From contig MU277761.1 in assembly GCA_022385805.1 (NCBI GenBank), positions 33,051 through 97,050 on the forward strand: a stretch of DNA of 64,000 nt, given 5' to 3'. Each line of letters opens with the position of its first letter. Positions within the stretch are counted from its first letter, which is position 1. The DNA comes from Pilatotrama ljubarskyi (Eukaryota > Basidiomycota > Agaricomycetes > Polyporales > Polyporaceae). The notes beneath the pieces are model-generated. The model made no database searches and was not told where the DNA came from. It saw nothing but the letters and a program-made list of their open reading frames with translations. A program made the translations under genes and the position numbers. Of the stretch, positions 1 to 11,308 are shown in pieces.

Positions 1-1751
1 AGCGGACTTGCCGACCCCGAGGGACTGGTGGGGACTGAAGAGAACGTCGACGCCATCGAAGAGAAAAGCGTGGAGCCGGCGCTCGAGCCTGCCGAGGGGG
101 AGGGCGGCGTCGTGGGCAACTCAATGCTATCGAGGTCTCCTTCGATGGGGACATTGTCCTCGTCCGTCGAAGGGAAGAAATTGCGGAACAGCAACTCAGC
201 CTGCCATTTTGACGCGTTCTTGAACTCAATCCACACGTCCATGCGACCCGGACGAGACAGCGCGGGGTCGAGGCGCTCAAGGTGGTTCGTCGTCCTGTTT
301 CAGACCGGTGAGCGAAGGGGATAGCGCGGGCGCGTGATCGGGACTCACGCGAAAAGCAGGCGGCCCTCGGAAGCGGCAACGCCGTCGAGCGCGTTAAGCA
401 GACCACTCAAACTCAGCGTGTTCACGTCAGAGAGCTGCTCGGTTTTGCGCGTACGGCGTGATGAGGTCGTGGTCGTCGTTGTCTGCTCAGCCGCTTTCTC
501 TTCACTCTTTCCCTCAGGGTTACCTGTGGAGTTGCCGTCACGGTTCGTGCTACGGGTGAACGCGGCGTCGAGGTCCTCCAGGAGGACGATGCACCTCGCA
601 GGCACGCGGCCCATGAGCGTGGTGAGTGTGCTGTCGTTGATCCACGACGATGACAGGGACACGACGTAAATGTCGAGCATCAACTCGCCAGCAATGGCGT
701 GGATCAGCGAACTCTTTCCTGAACCAGGCACACCATGAAGCAAGTATCCTCTGCGGAACGGAATGCCGCGATCCGCATACCACTGCATGAGGAAGGGGTT
801 GGTCAGTTCGAGCCTCTGGAGATCAGCGCAAGGACAGCCGACGGGCAGGCCGAAGTGCGTATAGCAGTCCCGGTACCCAGATCGGACTACGGAATTCACG
901 CACCTTCTCAGATTTTAGGAAGTCCTTCGTGTCTGCCAATAGCATCTCCTTCACGCCGGGGTTGAGCACAATGGACGACATCGGACGCTTATGCCGTGAG
1001 TCGGTCCATCGCCAGCAGCCGTGGGAGTCGGCGAAGTAGATCTGTATCCGGTGGACGGCCTCCGCCTCGTACTCCTTCTTGGCCTGAAGCACGAGCTGCT
1101 TCAGGATGGAGTTATTGCGGGCGACGACGGAGACCGAGATGACTTCGCTGCCGGTGTCGCTCTTCCGCCAGCGCTTCACACGGAGCCAGTGACCGCGGTA
1201 GTAAATGGTGTGTGTCGTGTTGGAGGTTGGCTGGAAGACGACGCGCGTCTTGACACGACCGGGTGCGCCTTCGTCCTCCTCCTCGTCCTCGTCACCGAAG
1301 GAGTTGTCCGCGATACGGGAGCCGAAGCCGGGAGTGGAGGTGCGTGTCGTTGTCTCGAACTCACGGGAGCGTTGCCACTCTGGACGACGGGACAGCCAGA
1401 GCATGAGCCAGTCATACGGGTAGTCCTCTTCGGAGAAGTGGGCGGTCAGGAAGAATGCTGGGAAGGCGAGAGGTGAGTCAATGTGCGACGGGACCGGAGG
1501 CAAGACTCACAATTGATGAAGTGGGACCTGGGGATGCGTCATCACCGACGATGTACAGTACGGTTGCGAAACAATGATCAGTGACTGTTACGCCGCAGCG
1601 GAGGAGGGACGGGAGCATACCAGCCTGAGCTCGCGACACGACGTGCAGTCTCGACGGTGCCACCGAGGACGACAAGCTTCATGCCGTCAATCATCGATGA
1701 GCCGCCGCCGCCTCCGACGAGGGGTTGGACGAGCGATCTGAGGGCGTCCAT
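1..1751 (-). CDS. BCS1-like AAA ATPase (3' end cut by window edge)
   Basis: BCS1-family AAA proteins of the inner mitochondrial membrane move folded substrates such as the Rieske protein; basidiomycetes carry many paralogues whose location is not certain. I read exons 1751-1622, 1527-1511 (a 17 nt micro-exon), 1457-904, 782-349 and 294 to the edge. The N-terminal BCS1 region is visible (FFLTAHFSEEDYPYDWLMLW, then RGHWLRVKR). The AAA core follows: KSEKWYADRGIPFRRGYLL, Walker A GVPGSGKSS, Walker B CIVLLEDLDAAF, and the second region of homology with LERLDPALSRPGRMD. Two low-complexity insertions are present: an acidic stretch early in the BCS1 region and a Ser/Thr/Glu-rich segment of about 40 residues after Walker B. 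The reading stops in a Ser/Pro-rich insertion, so the C-terminal lid lies outside the window. Start chosen at the first ATG giving the conserved DALRSLVQPLV leader. Confidence 0.9.
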
Positions 1752-4700
1752 GGTGATGGATTCGTCTGCTTGTGTGCGGCAGAGCGACAGCTGGGTGGAT
1801 GGCGAGGGAGGATATGGTGGAGGAGGGGAGGGTCGAAGAGCGGGGGGGGATGGTGGAGGTAAGAGGACAAGCCGGGGGCGCTTGGGAAGAAAGCGACGAC
1901 GGCTGTACGGGGCGGGTGGTACGGACTGTGGCGGTGGTATGTGCTGCTCGATGCGGAAGCTCGGTCTGCAGCCTCAGCTGGGGCAACGTAATACACTAAC
2001 ACTCGCCGCGTGCTTGCCCTGCGGTCTCTCACGTTGACTCGACGGGGCGGTACTGCGACACTCTCTGCGCGGACAGGACTCAGCTCGCTCGTCGTCGTGC
2101 GCGTCGTCGGGAGCCGCGTCAGCGTGCGCGTGCGTGAAACAGTGGCGAGTCCGCGACGGCCCCGCGCGAGTCGTGCAACGTGTTCGCTAAGCTCCTCGTG
2201 CCTCTCCGCCTTCGGACATCCCTCCCGCTCCCAAGCGCCTCAATCATAGATTCGTACAGACCCCGAAGGCCCTTTCGCCATCCCTTGAGTGCTTGCTGCA
2301 GCTCTAGGTACGGTAGCAGGCGCCCTCCCGGGGTCGCGCGAACCTCGTACGCGTCATCTACCCTCGTTTCTCGAGCCCGACGCGTCCGTTTTGCTCATAC
2401 GAGTGCCGCAGAGCCTGGCGGCGGCGCGGACGCGTCGGAAAGCGACATAGGTACGAGAGGAACAATCGCTGCAGAATGAGGCAACACGGGCCCGACAGTC
2501 TCAGGCGCACCGTCACGCGTTCTCGCGTCCAACGCCCGCATCAGCCCCCAAACACTCCGACCACTCTCCCCTTCGCTCGCCCCAGCACCCCAGAATAAGG
2601 AAGCGCTCCTCAGAATTGGTCAAAACGCGAACTCGCACTTGCCGTGGCGTAACGTGCCAGGGCTCGCGGACGCAGCAGGCAAGCCTGCGCGAGCCGGGGT
2701 TAAAGAAGGGAACTTGCGCGGACCTTTTCCGCGAAGACCCCTCAGCGTCAAGTAACCTTGCGAGCAACGTGTTCGAGCGGAGGGCGTTGTGGCACGCAAC
2801 GCGTCACGACAACCCGTGGCTCTAGGGAATCCGCCCAAGAATCCTTTCCGCACTGCCTCCGCGTACGGGTAAGTCATTGTCGTTTCTTTCACGCTGATCG
2901 TTTGCAATGAATTCGGGGAAGGCAGCTTTCTTCCAAAGATGAGGAACGCGGCGCTTTGAAGCGTCTTTACCCAATAGGCCAAATCGGCTGCACGCCGCAG
3001 AGGGTTCGTCCACCCGGGTAAGGGGTGTTGTAGCTCCATTGTGCCCGCTTGGAAGCACACGTTGTGAGCGTGGTATGACCATAGGATGACAAGAGATCGA
3101 TGCACAGGCTCGTCCTGCCTCATTCGTCTTGATGTGGCTCTCTACCCACAACGACAGCTCGACGTAGATGATCAGCGGCCGCTCGTCCGCAACATACCCA
3201 ACCAGGAATTCTGCACTCTTCACGGAACTGCAATTTAGCAAGCCTCGCTGAGAGATGGGAACCAGGTCGGCGGAACGGACGCCTCGCTGTCCCTGAGGCC
3301 CCCGCATCTGCGTTGGAAGACCGTTTGGTCCATGCTTATGACTAGGACGCCCGCGGAAGCTCCAGCAGACCACCATGCACCAGCTGCGGTCAGTGTCAGT
3401 CCAACAAACTTGTCTCTCCGAGCGGAGGATGACTCATCCGCCGATTGCTTTCGCTCTGGGCTTTAGGAACAGTGCGCCTGCTAGGCCATATGCTTGCACA
3501 GAGACGGCTGCGTGGCGGCAACGAAGCCCATATTGCTGTCCGATCGCCAGGGCCTACATTGTTCTTCCTCTTCCCCGCTCGACCTTGCCGTCCATGTCAG
3601 AAGCCACCATAGGCTTCGCGCAGACTGAATCCAGCGTCGAGAAAGACAAGGGTCAGATACTATTTCCGATGTCTCACCCGGCTCATGCATCGTCTTCAAG
3701 GCCTCCGACGTTCAGGGCGCTGTGGGCGGCGGCTCATGTCGCTACCATACCACGCCGCACCAGCCAGTCCTCTCTCGTAGCTCGCAGAGACCCCAGCGAC
3801 ACCGAGCGACGTCTGCTCCGGGCCGCTGCAGAAAGTCTTCGCGCGATGGTGGGACTAGATGCGGAGTCGGCGGCTCGCAGCGCCCTCGGGAGCAGACGTC
3901 GTCCCAGAACTCGGCGCTGAGGCCCCCGCCGGCCGCCACGCAGACGCTGTTCAAGTTCCCAGCGACATGTCCGTCGCACTCAGGGACTGAGCGGCTCGGT
4001 TTGGGGGTTCCCACCGCAGTGGCGCCAGCGGTAAAACTCGGTGAGAGGTCATCTTCCCCGCGCGTTCTCGTTCCGTTGGCATTGTTCTTTTCATTGTGCG
4101 GTGCGCAGGGTTGCGCCGCGCTTTCGACGCTGGGAAAGGAAGCACGGTCGTTGGGCGGCCGCCCCTGGTCTCGTACGGCAGGAGAAGGATGAGGTGCCTC
4201 AGCTCGGGGCCGGACCCGGATGCTGGAGCCGGAGGGTCCGTGTTGTGGGAGCGGTCTGAGTTGGGTTCTCAGGACAACGATGTTCGCGATGGCAGCGAGC
4301 GCAAGAATGGCGGCGCGGGCACGAGAGTTGGGACTGAGATGTGCCCGAAAATCGCGCTTCTTCGCACAGATGTCAGACCAGAGACCAGAGCAGAGACCGC
4401 CAAGCGGTGTATGGTTACCGCTTGACAATCTAGCGTGGGGAATGGGTTCAAGCGTGGGGAATGGGTTCAAGCGTTCTCAAATGTTCGAGGGGCGAGTAGG
4501 ATAAGTTCCCAAAGCCAGCACGACGACGACATGGATGTGCTCGCTGTCCTCTGTGCACGGTGAGAGCAGTCAGCGTACGGTACCGTGAAGGACCAGGTTC
4601 AACCAATACGTGATCTATGTGGCTGACTGAGGGCCAAAGTGAAAGCCGGGTGCGAGGGACGAGCCATTTGATCGAGGAAGCTTTAGCCTGATGGGCCAGG

Positions 4701-4921
4701 TGACGCGCAAGCATAATGCCCGCCCAATCGGGTCAGCTTCACAATGAGTGTCAGGTGTGAAGCGTTGTCAAGCATCGTGGACGAGCAGGCCTGGTATAAT
4801 AGGCGCGAGAGGGGAATGCGACACGAGTGGGAAGGAGATCGGAAGAGGAGTCTGGGATAGGATTGACGGAACGCCATATTCGTACAGGGTGTGTGTTGGC
4901 CGTACTCCGAGACGTGCAGGG
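1752..4921. other. gene-poor intergenic stretch
   Basis: About 3.2 kb between the BCS1-like start and the 3' end of the haem-binding protein gene. Several open frames of 100-240 codons exist on both strands, the longest at 3742-4470 minus, but none shows a domain, a consistent splice structure or a recognisable family. A 19 bp tandem duplication lies at 4432-4469. I see no RNA gene here. Confidence 0.5.
4432..4469. repeat. 19 bp direct tandem duplication
   Basis: Two identical head-to-tail copies of a 19 bp unit (agcgtggggaatgggttca), followed by the first five bases of a third. It looks like a recent local slippage duplication; no function is implied. Confidence 0.9.
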
Positions 4922-5669
4922 CTATAGCGCAGATGCGGAAGCAGGAGCGGGGTTCGATGCGGACTGCGAGTGATTGCCTTGAGGAGGGAGATCGACGACC
5001 TTCCCAACTATGTTGTATCGTTTCCTATAGTAAAGTCTCAGGCAAGCCCGTGTACTGACGGCACGTTGGACTTACGAGAAGAAGTCATACCAGTCGTTGA
5101 GGGTCTTGGTGTCAGCCTCGGAGAGGGTGCTGTAGTCCGATACGGCGTCCTCCTCCTTGAGACTGGACATCCCGAGCGCGCGAGACGCGTCCTTGCCGGC
5201 GAAGAGGTTGTAGGACTTGCCCTTGCCATACGTGTCCGCCTTCCTAGTCACGTCGAAGACCGTGCCTGACCAACGCAGGGGTTGTAAATGGGCGATCAAA
5301 AATTCTGCATACATGGGGCGTACCCTTGATTGCGACGTATATCGGCTTGGACGGATCGGAGCCGTCGTACTGCTTCAGCTGCTCGACGGTGAAGGGATCG
5401 TCTTTGGGAGGTGCGAGGTTCGCTTGTGGGGGCTGCATGATTGAGGTAGATCCCGTGCTATCCTTCTCGCTGTTCTTGCCGGTCTCCTGCTGCTTGCGTT
5501 TGCGAAGGACCTGCTCCTGGTACTTGCGCTGTTCCTCAGCGGATAGGCCGGTGCTGGCGCCGAATGCGGCTGATTCGCTCGAGCCGGATGGTGCGCGGAC
5601 GAGGACAGACTTTGCAAAGTAGGCGAGGATGCCAGCGACGGAGAGGGCGACGAGGAGAGCTGCGAGCAT
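4922..5669 (-). CDS. DAP1: MAPR/Dap1-type cytochrome b5-like haem-binding protein
   Basis: Membrane-associated progesterone-receptor (MAPR) proteins such as yeast Dap1 bind haem through tyrosine and support sterol-synthesis P450 enzymes at the ER. Exons 5669-5324, 5265-5076 and 5024-4922 give 212 aa. An N-terminal membrane anchor (about residues 1-20, LAALLVALSVAGILAYFAK) is followed by a charged linker rich in Q, K and E. The cytochrome b5-like domain runs from about residue 100 to 190: PFTVEQLKQYDG, IYVAIKGTVFDVT, YGKGKSYNLFAGKDASRALG, TLNDWYDFFSKRYNIVGKV. The tyrosine of SYNLFAG is in the haem-ligand position of the family. A short Ser/Ala/Pro tail ends the protein. The frame upstream stays open but has no earlier ATG, so I use the ATG at 5669. 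Confidence 0.93.
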
Positions 5670-6270
5670 GTCTTCGCGTGACTGAGCCCAGATAGTCTGC
5701 CGCACGGGATGAGTGGATCGATTTCACGAGCAAATGCGCATGCGGGGTAAGGCGGCTCGGCTATCGCCGGTGCTCTCTCTCCTCCACTCACCGTCCTCTG
5801 CGTCGGATGTATGTACGAGACAGCTTGATCTATGAATGGCTATTGTAGAATGTACCGTGTGTTGAAAGTGGTATTTATTGCGGTAGGTGAAGATCCACGT
5901 AGCCTCTGCCTCAAACTATCCAGTCGAAACGTCATGCTCACTCCCACTGTGTGAAGTACGTTTCACGCGTCATGTAGCCTAAGGCCTGCAGCCGGTCTCT
6001 ATGACCAACAATTATCACGGACGCACTGCTTGCCTACTGTATGAGGAGAGACTGTACCAAGGCCGGCGGACAGGCTGCCATCAGCAGGATCCGAGCTCAT
6101 ACAGCAGTGACTTGCACGAGTCGTCTGTCCCTCGTTCTTGCACGCACTACGTTCGGGTCACGCTGACCACCACTTTGCATGGCAGGCATATCCTTCAGAG
6201 TTCAAGCTCAGCACTGAACTGCTCAGCGACATCCCTACTCGTAGAAGCGTATTGCATGATTTCCGGTAAA
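5670..6270. other. intergenic region
   Basis: 600 bp separating two minus-strand genes. It should hold the promoter and 5' UTR of the MAPR gene and the 3' UTR of the small membrane protein gene. An open frame at 6001-6303 plus has no recognisable content. Nothing else seen. Confidence 0.5.
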
Positions 6271-6828
6271 TTACATGAAGATGCCTCCAAGGACCATATC
6301 TGACGACGGCACGCCTTCCCTCTCCCTCCTCCCTCTCTTCTCCTTATTTTGCAACGTGAGGATGATCGTTGCAAGCTCCGCAACGCCGCAGATGATGCAC
6401 TTCAGCGTCACCAGGCTGAGGAGCATGCCTCCAGAGAGGAGACCAAAGACCTTCGCCATATCCCTGGTATGACCTGAGGGATCGTCGAGGATGCGATGCG
6501 CGAAGGAATGCGGCTGTACCGCGACGACGACGACGATGAACAGGGCGCCGAAGACGACGATGGGCGCGAGGAAGGCGAAGACGCGATCCTGGGAGAAGTC
6601 GGGGTCGGCTTGGAAGCGGCGAATGACGTCCTGCACTTCCTCGAGAGGAGGGCACACGGCTTCGTACCAATCTGCGGCCTCGTTGGAGATGGCCATACGT
6701 GCCGTAGTAGGGACGTACTCGTCATCTGTTCGAAGACGACGGTTGCGGCGATGCGTGGAGGAGGGGTTGGTAGAAATGAGTGCGGAGTACTCGGCGACCG
6801 CGTTATGGCGCTGGATGAGACCTGGCAT
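6271..6828 (-). CDS. small membrane protein of unknown function
   Basis: A single-exon frame of 185 aa. I do not recognise the family. The first 75 residues are hydrophilic, with an arginine patch (HRRNRRLRTDDEY). Two strong membrane segments follow: about residues 86-106 (AFLAPIVVFGALFIVVVVAV) and about 130-160 (VFGLLSGGMLLSLVTLKCII continuing through GVAELATIILTL). A short basic tail (NKEKRGRRERE) ends in VLGGIFM. The charge pattern suggests both ends face the cytosol, which is inference. A TATAAAG element about 180 bp upstream (7007-7013) and the uninterrupted frame support a real gene. The C-terminal tail could instead be altered by an unseen intron. Confidence 0.6.
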   Translation of the reverse strand: MPGLIQRHNAVAEYSALISTNPSSTHRRNRRLRTDDEYVPTTARMAISNEAADWYEAVCPPLEEVQDVIRRFQADPDFSQDRVFAFLAPIVVFGALFIVVVVAVQPHSFAHRILDDPSGHTRDMAKVFGLLSGGMLLSLVTLKCIICGVAELATIILTLQNKEKRGRREREGVPSSDMVLGGIFM

Positions 6829-7427
6829 AGCCTGGATGTGCGTGAAGCCGAAGGGTGGTGAAGGGATGGAAGGATATCGGGGTATGGTGGAAAGCGTCCT
6901 TTACGTCTGGCGTAGAGGTCGAGGGTGGTTGTGTAGCGCGGTCTGACCGGTCAGTTCGCCGTGGTGAGGAATTGGAGGTGAGGACAAAGGACAGGGCGAT
7001 ACGCCTCTTTATATGTTATGAGTGACCGGAGCCGCAGTTACTGGACCTGGCAGATGCTGGAAGCGCGACATCCTGAGTGCTCGGAGTTCTGTGAGCGGAA
7101 TCACCTCTTGCTCGGTCCGAATCACAGTGCCGCGCCGCCCGTAGTCGTAGCGATTTAGCCCGACTCGACCATTACTACCGGCCAATAGCTGTACTCCCGC
7201 GCATCCGAACGAATTGGCCCCCGGTCCGATTCCAAACGGGCCTACTTCGTCCGCCTGCTCAGGCCGGCGGATGCGCTCTTACAACGTCGCTCTCGGGCCT
7301 GCCAGCTCTGCGCTTGGTAACCACAACCGGCACAGGCTGTTGATGAATAGACTCGAGAGGGTACGGCAGCCGCAGAGGATCATGCTTCCTCCTAAGAGAC
7401 TGTACTGGCATTTGCAGGGCCTCGTGC
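6829..7427. other. intergenic region with candidate TATA box
   Basis: Holds the probable promoter of the small membrane protein gene (TATAAAG on minus at 7007-7013) and the 3' flank of the F-box-like gene. No other feature seen. Confidence 0.5.
7007..7013 (-). promoter_or_regulatory. candidate TATA box, small membrane protein gene
   Basis: TATAAAG on the minus strand, about 180 bp upstream of the chosen ATG at 6828. The distance implies a 5' UTR of roughly 150 nt. Confidence 0.35.
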
Positions 7428-8930
7428 TTAACACCCAGGCGCACCGTCAATATCTCCAGCGGGGAAAAGACGTCTAAATGAGATCCGCTAGGAATGAGTA
7501 TGTTTGATGTCATAGGAGAGAACGTGGAATCCTCACGCTCTGAACCGCACGAAGTAAACCCTTCTCGTGTAGACAAGGCAACAGTCCCTGCATGCATCGC
7601 TGGAGATCCTGTACTGGCGCTATACCGCACCATGGCCCAACGAAGTCAAAGATGACTTGAGGGGAAGACGGTAGAGCGACGAGCGCAAGATCCAGAGCGT
7701 CATACGATGGCTGATGCGATTCGAGGTACTTGACGTAGAGCGCCAAGTACCGCGAAGTATCTCTGTTGTAGGGGATGCGGACCTTGAACATCAGCCGCTC
7801 CAGCGAGGGAGGAGGAAGCTGCTTGAGCATGTTCGAGTGTGCGTCGAGCTGCCAGGCCAGCTCCTGGCCTGAATAGGGCATATCCTGGCATTCCAGGGGC
7901 AGCGTCAACTGTCTCAGACAGTGGCATTCTGACAGATCAGGCATGTCCCACGCCTGGGCTGATATGCGGTGATGGTCAGCGTACACGGCAACTGGCTTTT
8001 CCGCAAGAACTCACATTCGGATGCGGCCTCGTACAATACGACGACCTCAGGGTGGAATTCCAGGTCCTGCAAAGTCTTCCTGGCACCGCTGATAATCGTC
8101 TCACAGAAGTCATGGACATTCCTTCTCGTCTGCGTACGTCGAAGGCCGATGAAGGATATGCTCGTCAGCGACTCGTGTGTTTGATTCGAGCGCTGCATCG
8201 CGCGATATAGCGGCATAAGCGGCAGAGTAGTGGGGAGCTGGTATATGAGGCTGCGAATGGCCGGAAACACAGCTTCATCAGCGTAGCGTTCGAGCTTCTG
8301 GAGTGCAGGACCGTCGGGAGAGGAGATGTAAACGTTCAAAACCAAGGTGCCTATGTGTGCGAAGGAGCATATGATGTCGAGAAGAGCCACAAAGAGTTCC
8401 TCCTCGAGGGGGTGGTTATCGGTGAACTCCAGATGGTTCAAGCTCAGACTCGGATTGATGGAGTTTGCGAGGGAGCTCGAAGGTCTGCGGCCGGTGAAGT
8501 GAGCACCATTGATCCTGAGATGATGGAGGTTGACAGCGGCATTGAGGATGGCCGTGATTTGGTCTTCATCCAGGGTGTGTCTTGAAGGGGAGTCACGGTT
8601 GAGCGCGGCGTCGCAATCCAGCGTGAGGAATCGCAGGAAGGCCCGCGCGTCGCTCGACGCTTGCAGGAAGCTGATGAAAGCTTGCAACCCGCCCGATGCT
8701 CGCGGACCCGTGGCTCGGACAGTCATTGAGCGGAAGAGATGACGTCTGCTGGGAGCGAGCCATGAACGGCCAACCAAAGAACACTGAGCGAGGGTGCGCT
8801 TCGCGTCCTGCAAGTGGTCGATGATTGCATATATCAGATCGACGTGTAAGACTGGCGGCTCGTGGACGGTCCCGCCTGGGTCCATTGTCATTGTGTGGGC
8901 TGTGGTTTGCAGTAGGCCGCCAGACGCCAT
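7428..8930 (-). CDS. F-box-like protein
   Basis: Agaricomycete genomes carry large families of F-box proteins with leucine-rich C-terminal parts that act as substrate adaptors of SCF ubiquitin ligases; this protein fits that pattern. Exons 8930-8015, 7958-7537 and 7487-7428 give 465 aa. Residues about 27-70 read like a degenerate F-box (VLHVDLIYAIIDHL, then LAQCSLVGRSWLAPSRRHLF). Repeated L-x-x-L segments follow (NLHHLRING, LSLNHLEFTDN, LECQDMPYSG, LERLMFKVRIP), consistent with an irregular LRR solenoid. The first intron (8014-7959) has clean GT-AG ends and restores the frame. The last exon of 19 codons is less certain: if its intron is not spliced, translation stops at 7510. The substrate cannot be told from sequence. 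Confidence 0.75.
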
Positions 8931-9527
8931 TTCCGTGTACCTGGGTTTTAAATTCGTGGCCGGTCAGCTTCGCCGGAAGCGCGACGAATACAAGAGAGAC
9001 GTTACAGGAATACCACTGACGTTGCAGTGGGATGCGTGCCGCGGGCCGTGGTCAAGGATAGCACCTGCGGAGCAAAGATTCGAACTCCAGCTCAAGGACT
9101 GTACTGCGCGCGGCTCCGCCCGGGGCCGTGAGCATGCACCCAGATGCGCGAGATGACTGATGTTTGTTATCGCGAATGCCAAGGCCGCCGCAGCCGGCTG
9201 CACGCTCTCCAGTGGCCATTACATACGGCACTGGTCGTCCTCCTCATTTATGTACGTATGTGTACATGCGAGAAGAGCATCCTGCGAGTAACTGTATAAC
9301 AGACTTTCATGGCGAAGAGTGACGTCAGCAGGTGTCGAGGAGGGCAGAGTCCTCTGCGCTTGCTAATCCCATCCAGCCGAGCCCGCCGAGCGCACAGGCA
9401 GGTCAGTTATAAGTGGCTCTCTGGGTCCAACGAATCCCCAGGGCACTCATTCCTATCACAACGCGTACAAGCAACCCGTCCAGTCACGAACAACAGTATC
9501 CACGCTTCGGAATTGAACATAACGTAG
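8931..9527. other. divergent promoter region
   Basis: About 600 bp between the F-box-like gene (minus) and the epimerase-like gene (plus). A TATAAG at 9408-9413 lies about 115 bp upstream of the plus-strand start. No RNA gene found. Confidence 0.5.
9408..9413 (+). promoter_or_regulatory. candidate TATA box, epimerase-like gene
   Basis: TATAAG on the plus strand, about 115 bp upstream of the ATG at 9528. Confidence 0.35.
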
Positions 9528-10943
9528 ATGTCTCCCGACAGGGCGAAAGTCTTTCTTCTAGGCGCGACAGGTCTCCATACTTCCTTCTGGATGCCAATCA
9601 TGCACTCACGTCGATGTACAAGTAGGTTACATAGGCGGCGGTGTCTTAGCCCGCCTTCTCGCGAACAGCAAGCCTCTCTTCGACATAACAGTGCTGTTGC
9701 GCGATGCAGTCAAGGCGGACAAGCTGAAGCCATTCGGGGTCAATACGGTCTTGGGCACTCTTGACGACGCCGACAAGATCGAGTCCCTCGCCAGTCAAGC
9801 AGATATAGTTTTCGAATGCGTACGACGAGATGTACCTCGCGCAACCGTTCGTTCTCTCATCGTAACTTCTCCCAGGCGGACGCGGATCATATCAACTCAA
9901 CCAAGGCCGTACTCGCCGGTCTCAGGAGGCGGCATCGAGAGACAGGCAATGTCGGGACATTGATACACACAGTCAGTCCTTGCGCCGGTATGAAATGCCC
10001 GCCTATGTCACTGATGCTCTTCCTATGCAGTCAGGGACCGGTGTGTATCCCATCACGCCATCTTGCAGCACCGTACTGAGCACGTTCTGCAGGCGTCCTC
10101 GCTGACAACGCCGCCGGAATGTACAGCACTGATGACATATACAATGACAATGATTCAGAGCAGCTTGCGAAGATAGCTCCCGAGCAGCCACATAGGGAAA
10201 TCGACCTCACCGTCATCGCAGCAGACGAAGAAGGTCAGGTCGCCCGTTGCGTGCGGATAAAAGAGATACGACTGAAGCCCAGAACTTAGGCTACGTCAGG
10301 ACGTACCTTGTCCTCCCGCCCACAATATATGGCCTTGCGAGAGGGCCTCTGGTCGACGCTGGCATCATGAATCCGCAGTCGCAGCAGATACCCGCGCTCA
10401 TCATGGCTAGCATAGATCGAGGTCGAGCGGGCATGGTAGGTGAAGGGAAGAACATGTGGGCCAATGTGCACATCGATGATGGTGAGTTACAGCTGGGGAC
10501 TCGAAGAGTGTGTCGGCTGAACGCAGGTGGACTACCAGCTGTCTATGTGTACGAAGTCCTCTGGAACTCAATCGTATCAGGGAAAGGTATAGGCCACGGC
10601 AAGGAAGGATACTACTTCGCAGAAAACGGCGAGCACAGGCTGTATGACATCGCCAAGGCCATCGGGGCCGCGCTGAAGGACCTGGACCTGGCGGAAACCG
10701 ACGAACCATCCTCTTTCACGAAGGAGGAACTAGTCAACTACTTTGACGGGGTCAGTAAGGTCTCTGAGCGCATATGAGGGCCGGGGCTCACTTTACCCAT
10801 TGCAGTCTGAGAGCTTGGGATCCAATTCGCGCTGCCGAGCGGAGAGGTCACGCGCGATAGGATGGAAGCCGAGGAGCACGACAAAGGACATGCTGGCAAG
10901 CATCAAGCCGGAGATACAATACATGCTCTCTAGGGTGCCGTGA
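9528..10943 (+). CDS. NAD(P)-dependent epimerase/dehydratase-like protein
   Basis: Extended-SDR (NmrA/epimerase-like) Rossmann protein, probably a cytosolic oxidoreductase or NAD(P) sensor; the substrate is unknown. The gene has about eight exons separated by introns of about 45-60 nt. The first intron splits the nucleotide-binding motif: AKVFLLGATG joins YIGGGVLARLL, giving the TGxxGxxG-type fold. Later exons give DADHINSTKAVLAGLRRRH, an HTSGTGVLADNA segment, YVRTYLVLPPTIYGLARG, WANVHIDD, and GYYFAENGEHRLYDIAKAIG. The last exon ends GSNSRCRAERSRAIGWKP, TTKDMLASIKPEI and stops at 10941-10943. The acceptor after VHIDD is ambiguous (two AGs 12 nt apart). A YxxxK is not obvious, so this may be a non-catalytic or atypical member. 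Confidence 0.88.
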
Positions 10944-11308
10944 TCGAAAGCGCGGCTGTGCTGGAGTGAAGATTGTACTGTAGTGCTATTCTACATAGAC
11001 TGACATGCAGGGGGAGATACACTACGAGGCCCATGAGTTTTCTTGTGTCTCGTCTTGGCCAGACACAGAATACAAAGTCCTGGTCGCCCGGTGGGCAGGA
11101 AGGAGTCACTAATGGTCGAAGGCGACGGAGATGATGGAAGCGAAGGAACTGAGAAACATTCCAAATTGGGCCTTGTACTGTACATTTGTACGTGTTTGTT
11201 CGGGCGTCTATGTAGCCACTGGTCCTCGGCGATCGAGCAGTGCAGCCAAAGCGCATTCTCCCTCCGTCCGAATACCAACACATTGTCCGTCTTCCCTCCA
11301 CGTCGGCC
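10944..11308. other. intergenic region
   Basis: 365 bp between two co-oriented genes: 3' flank of the epimerase-like gene and the promoter of the API5 homologue. No distinct element recognised. Confidence 0.4.

Noticed and set aside
3742..4470. 242-codon open frame on the minus strand
   Set aside because: No domain, no splice partners, and other frames are open in the same place; expected in GC-rich non-coding DNA.
9060..9110. Possible tRNA B box on the minus strand (GAGTTCGAATC)
   Set aside because: The flanking bases do not form a T-arm, and no acceptor stem or A box fits.
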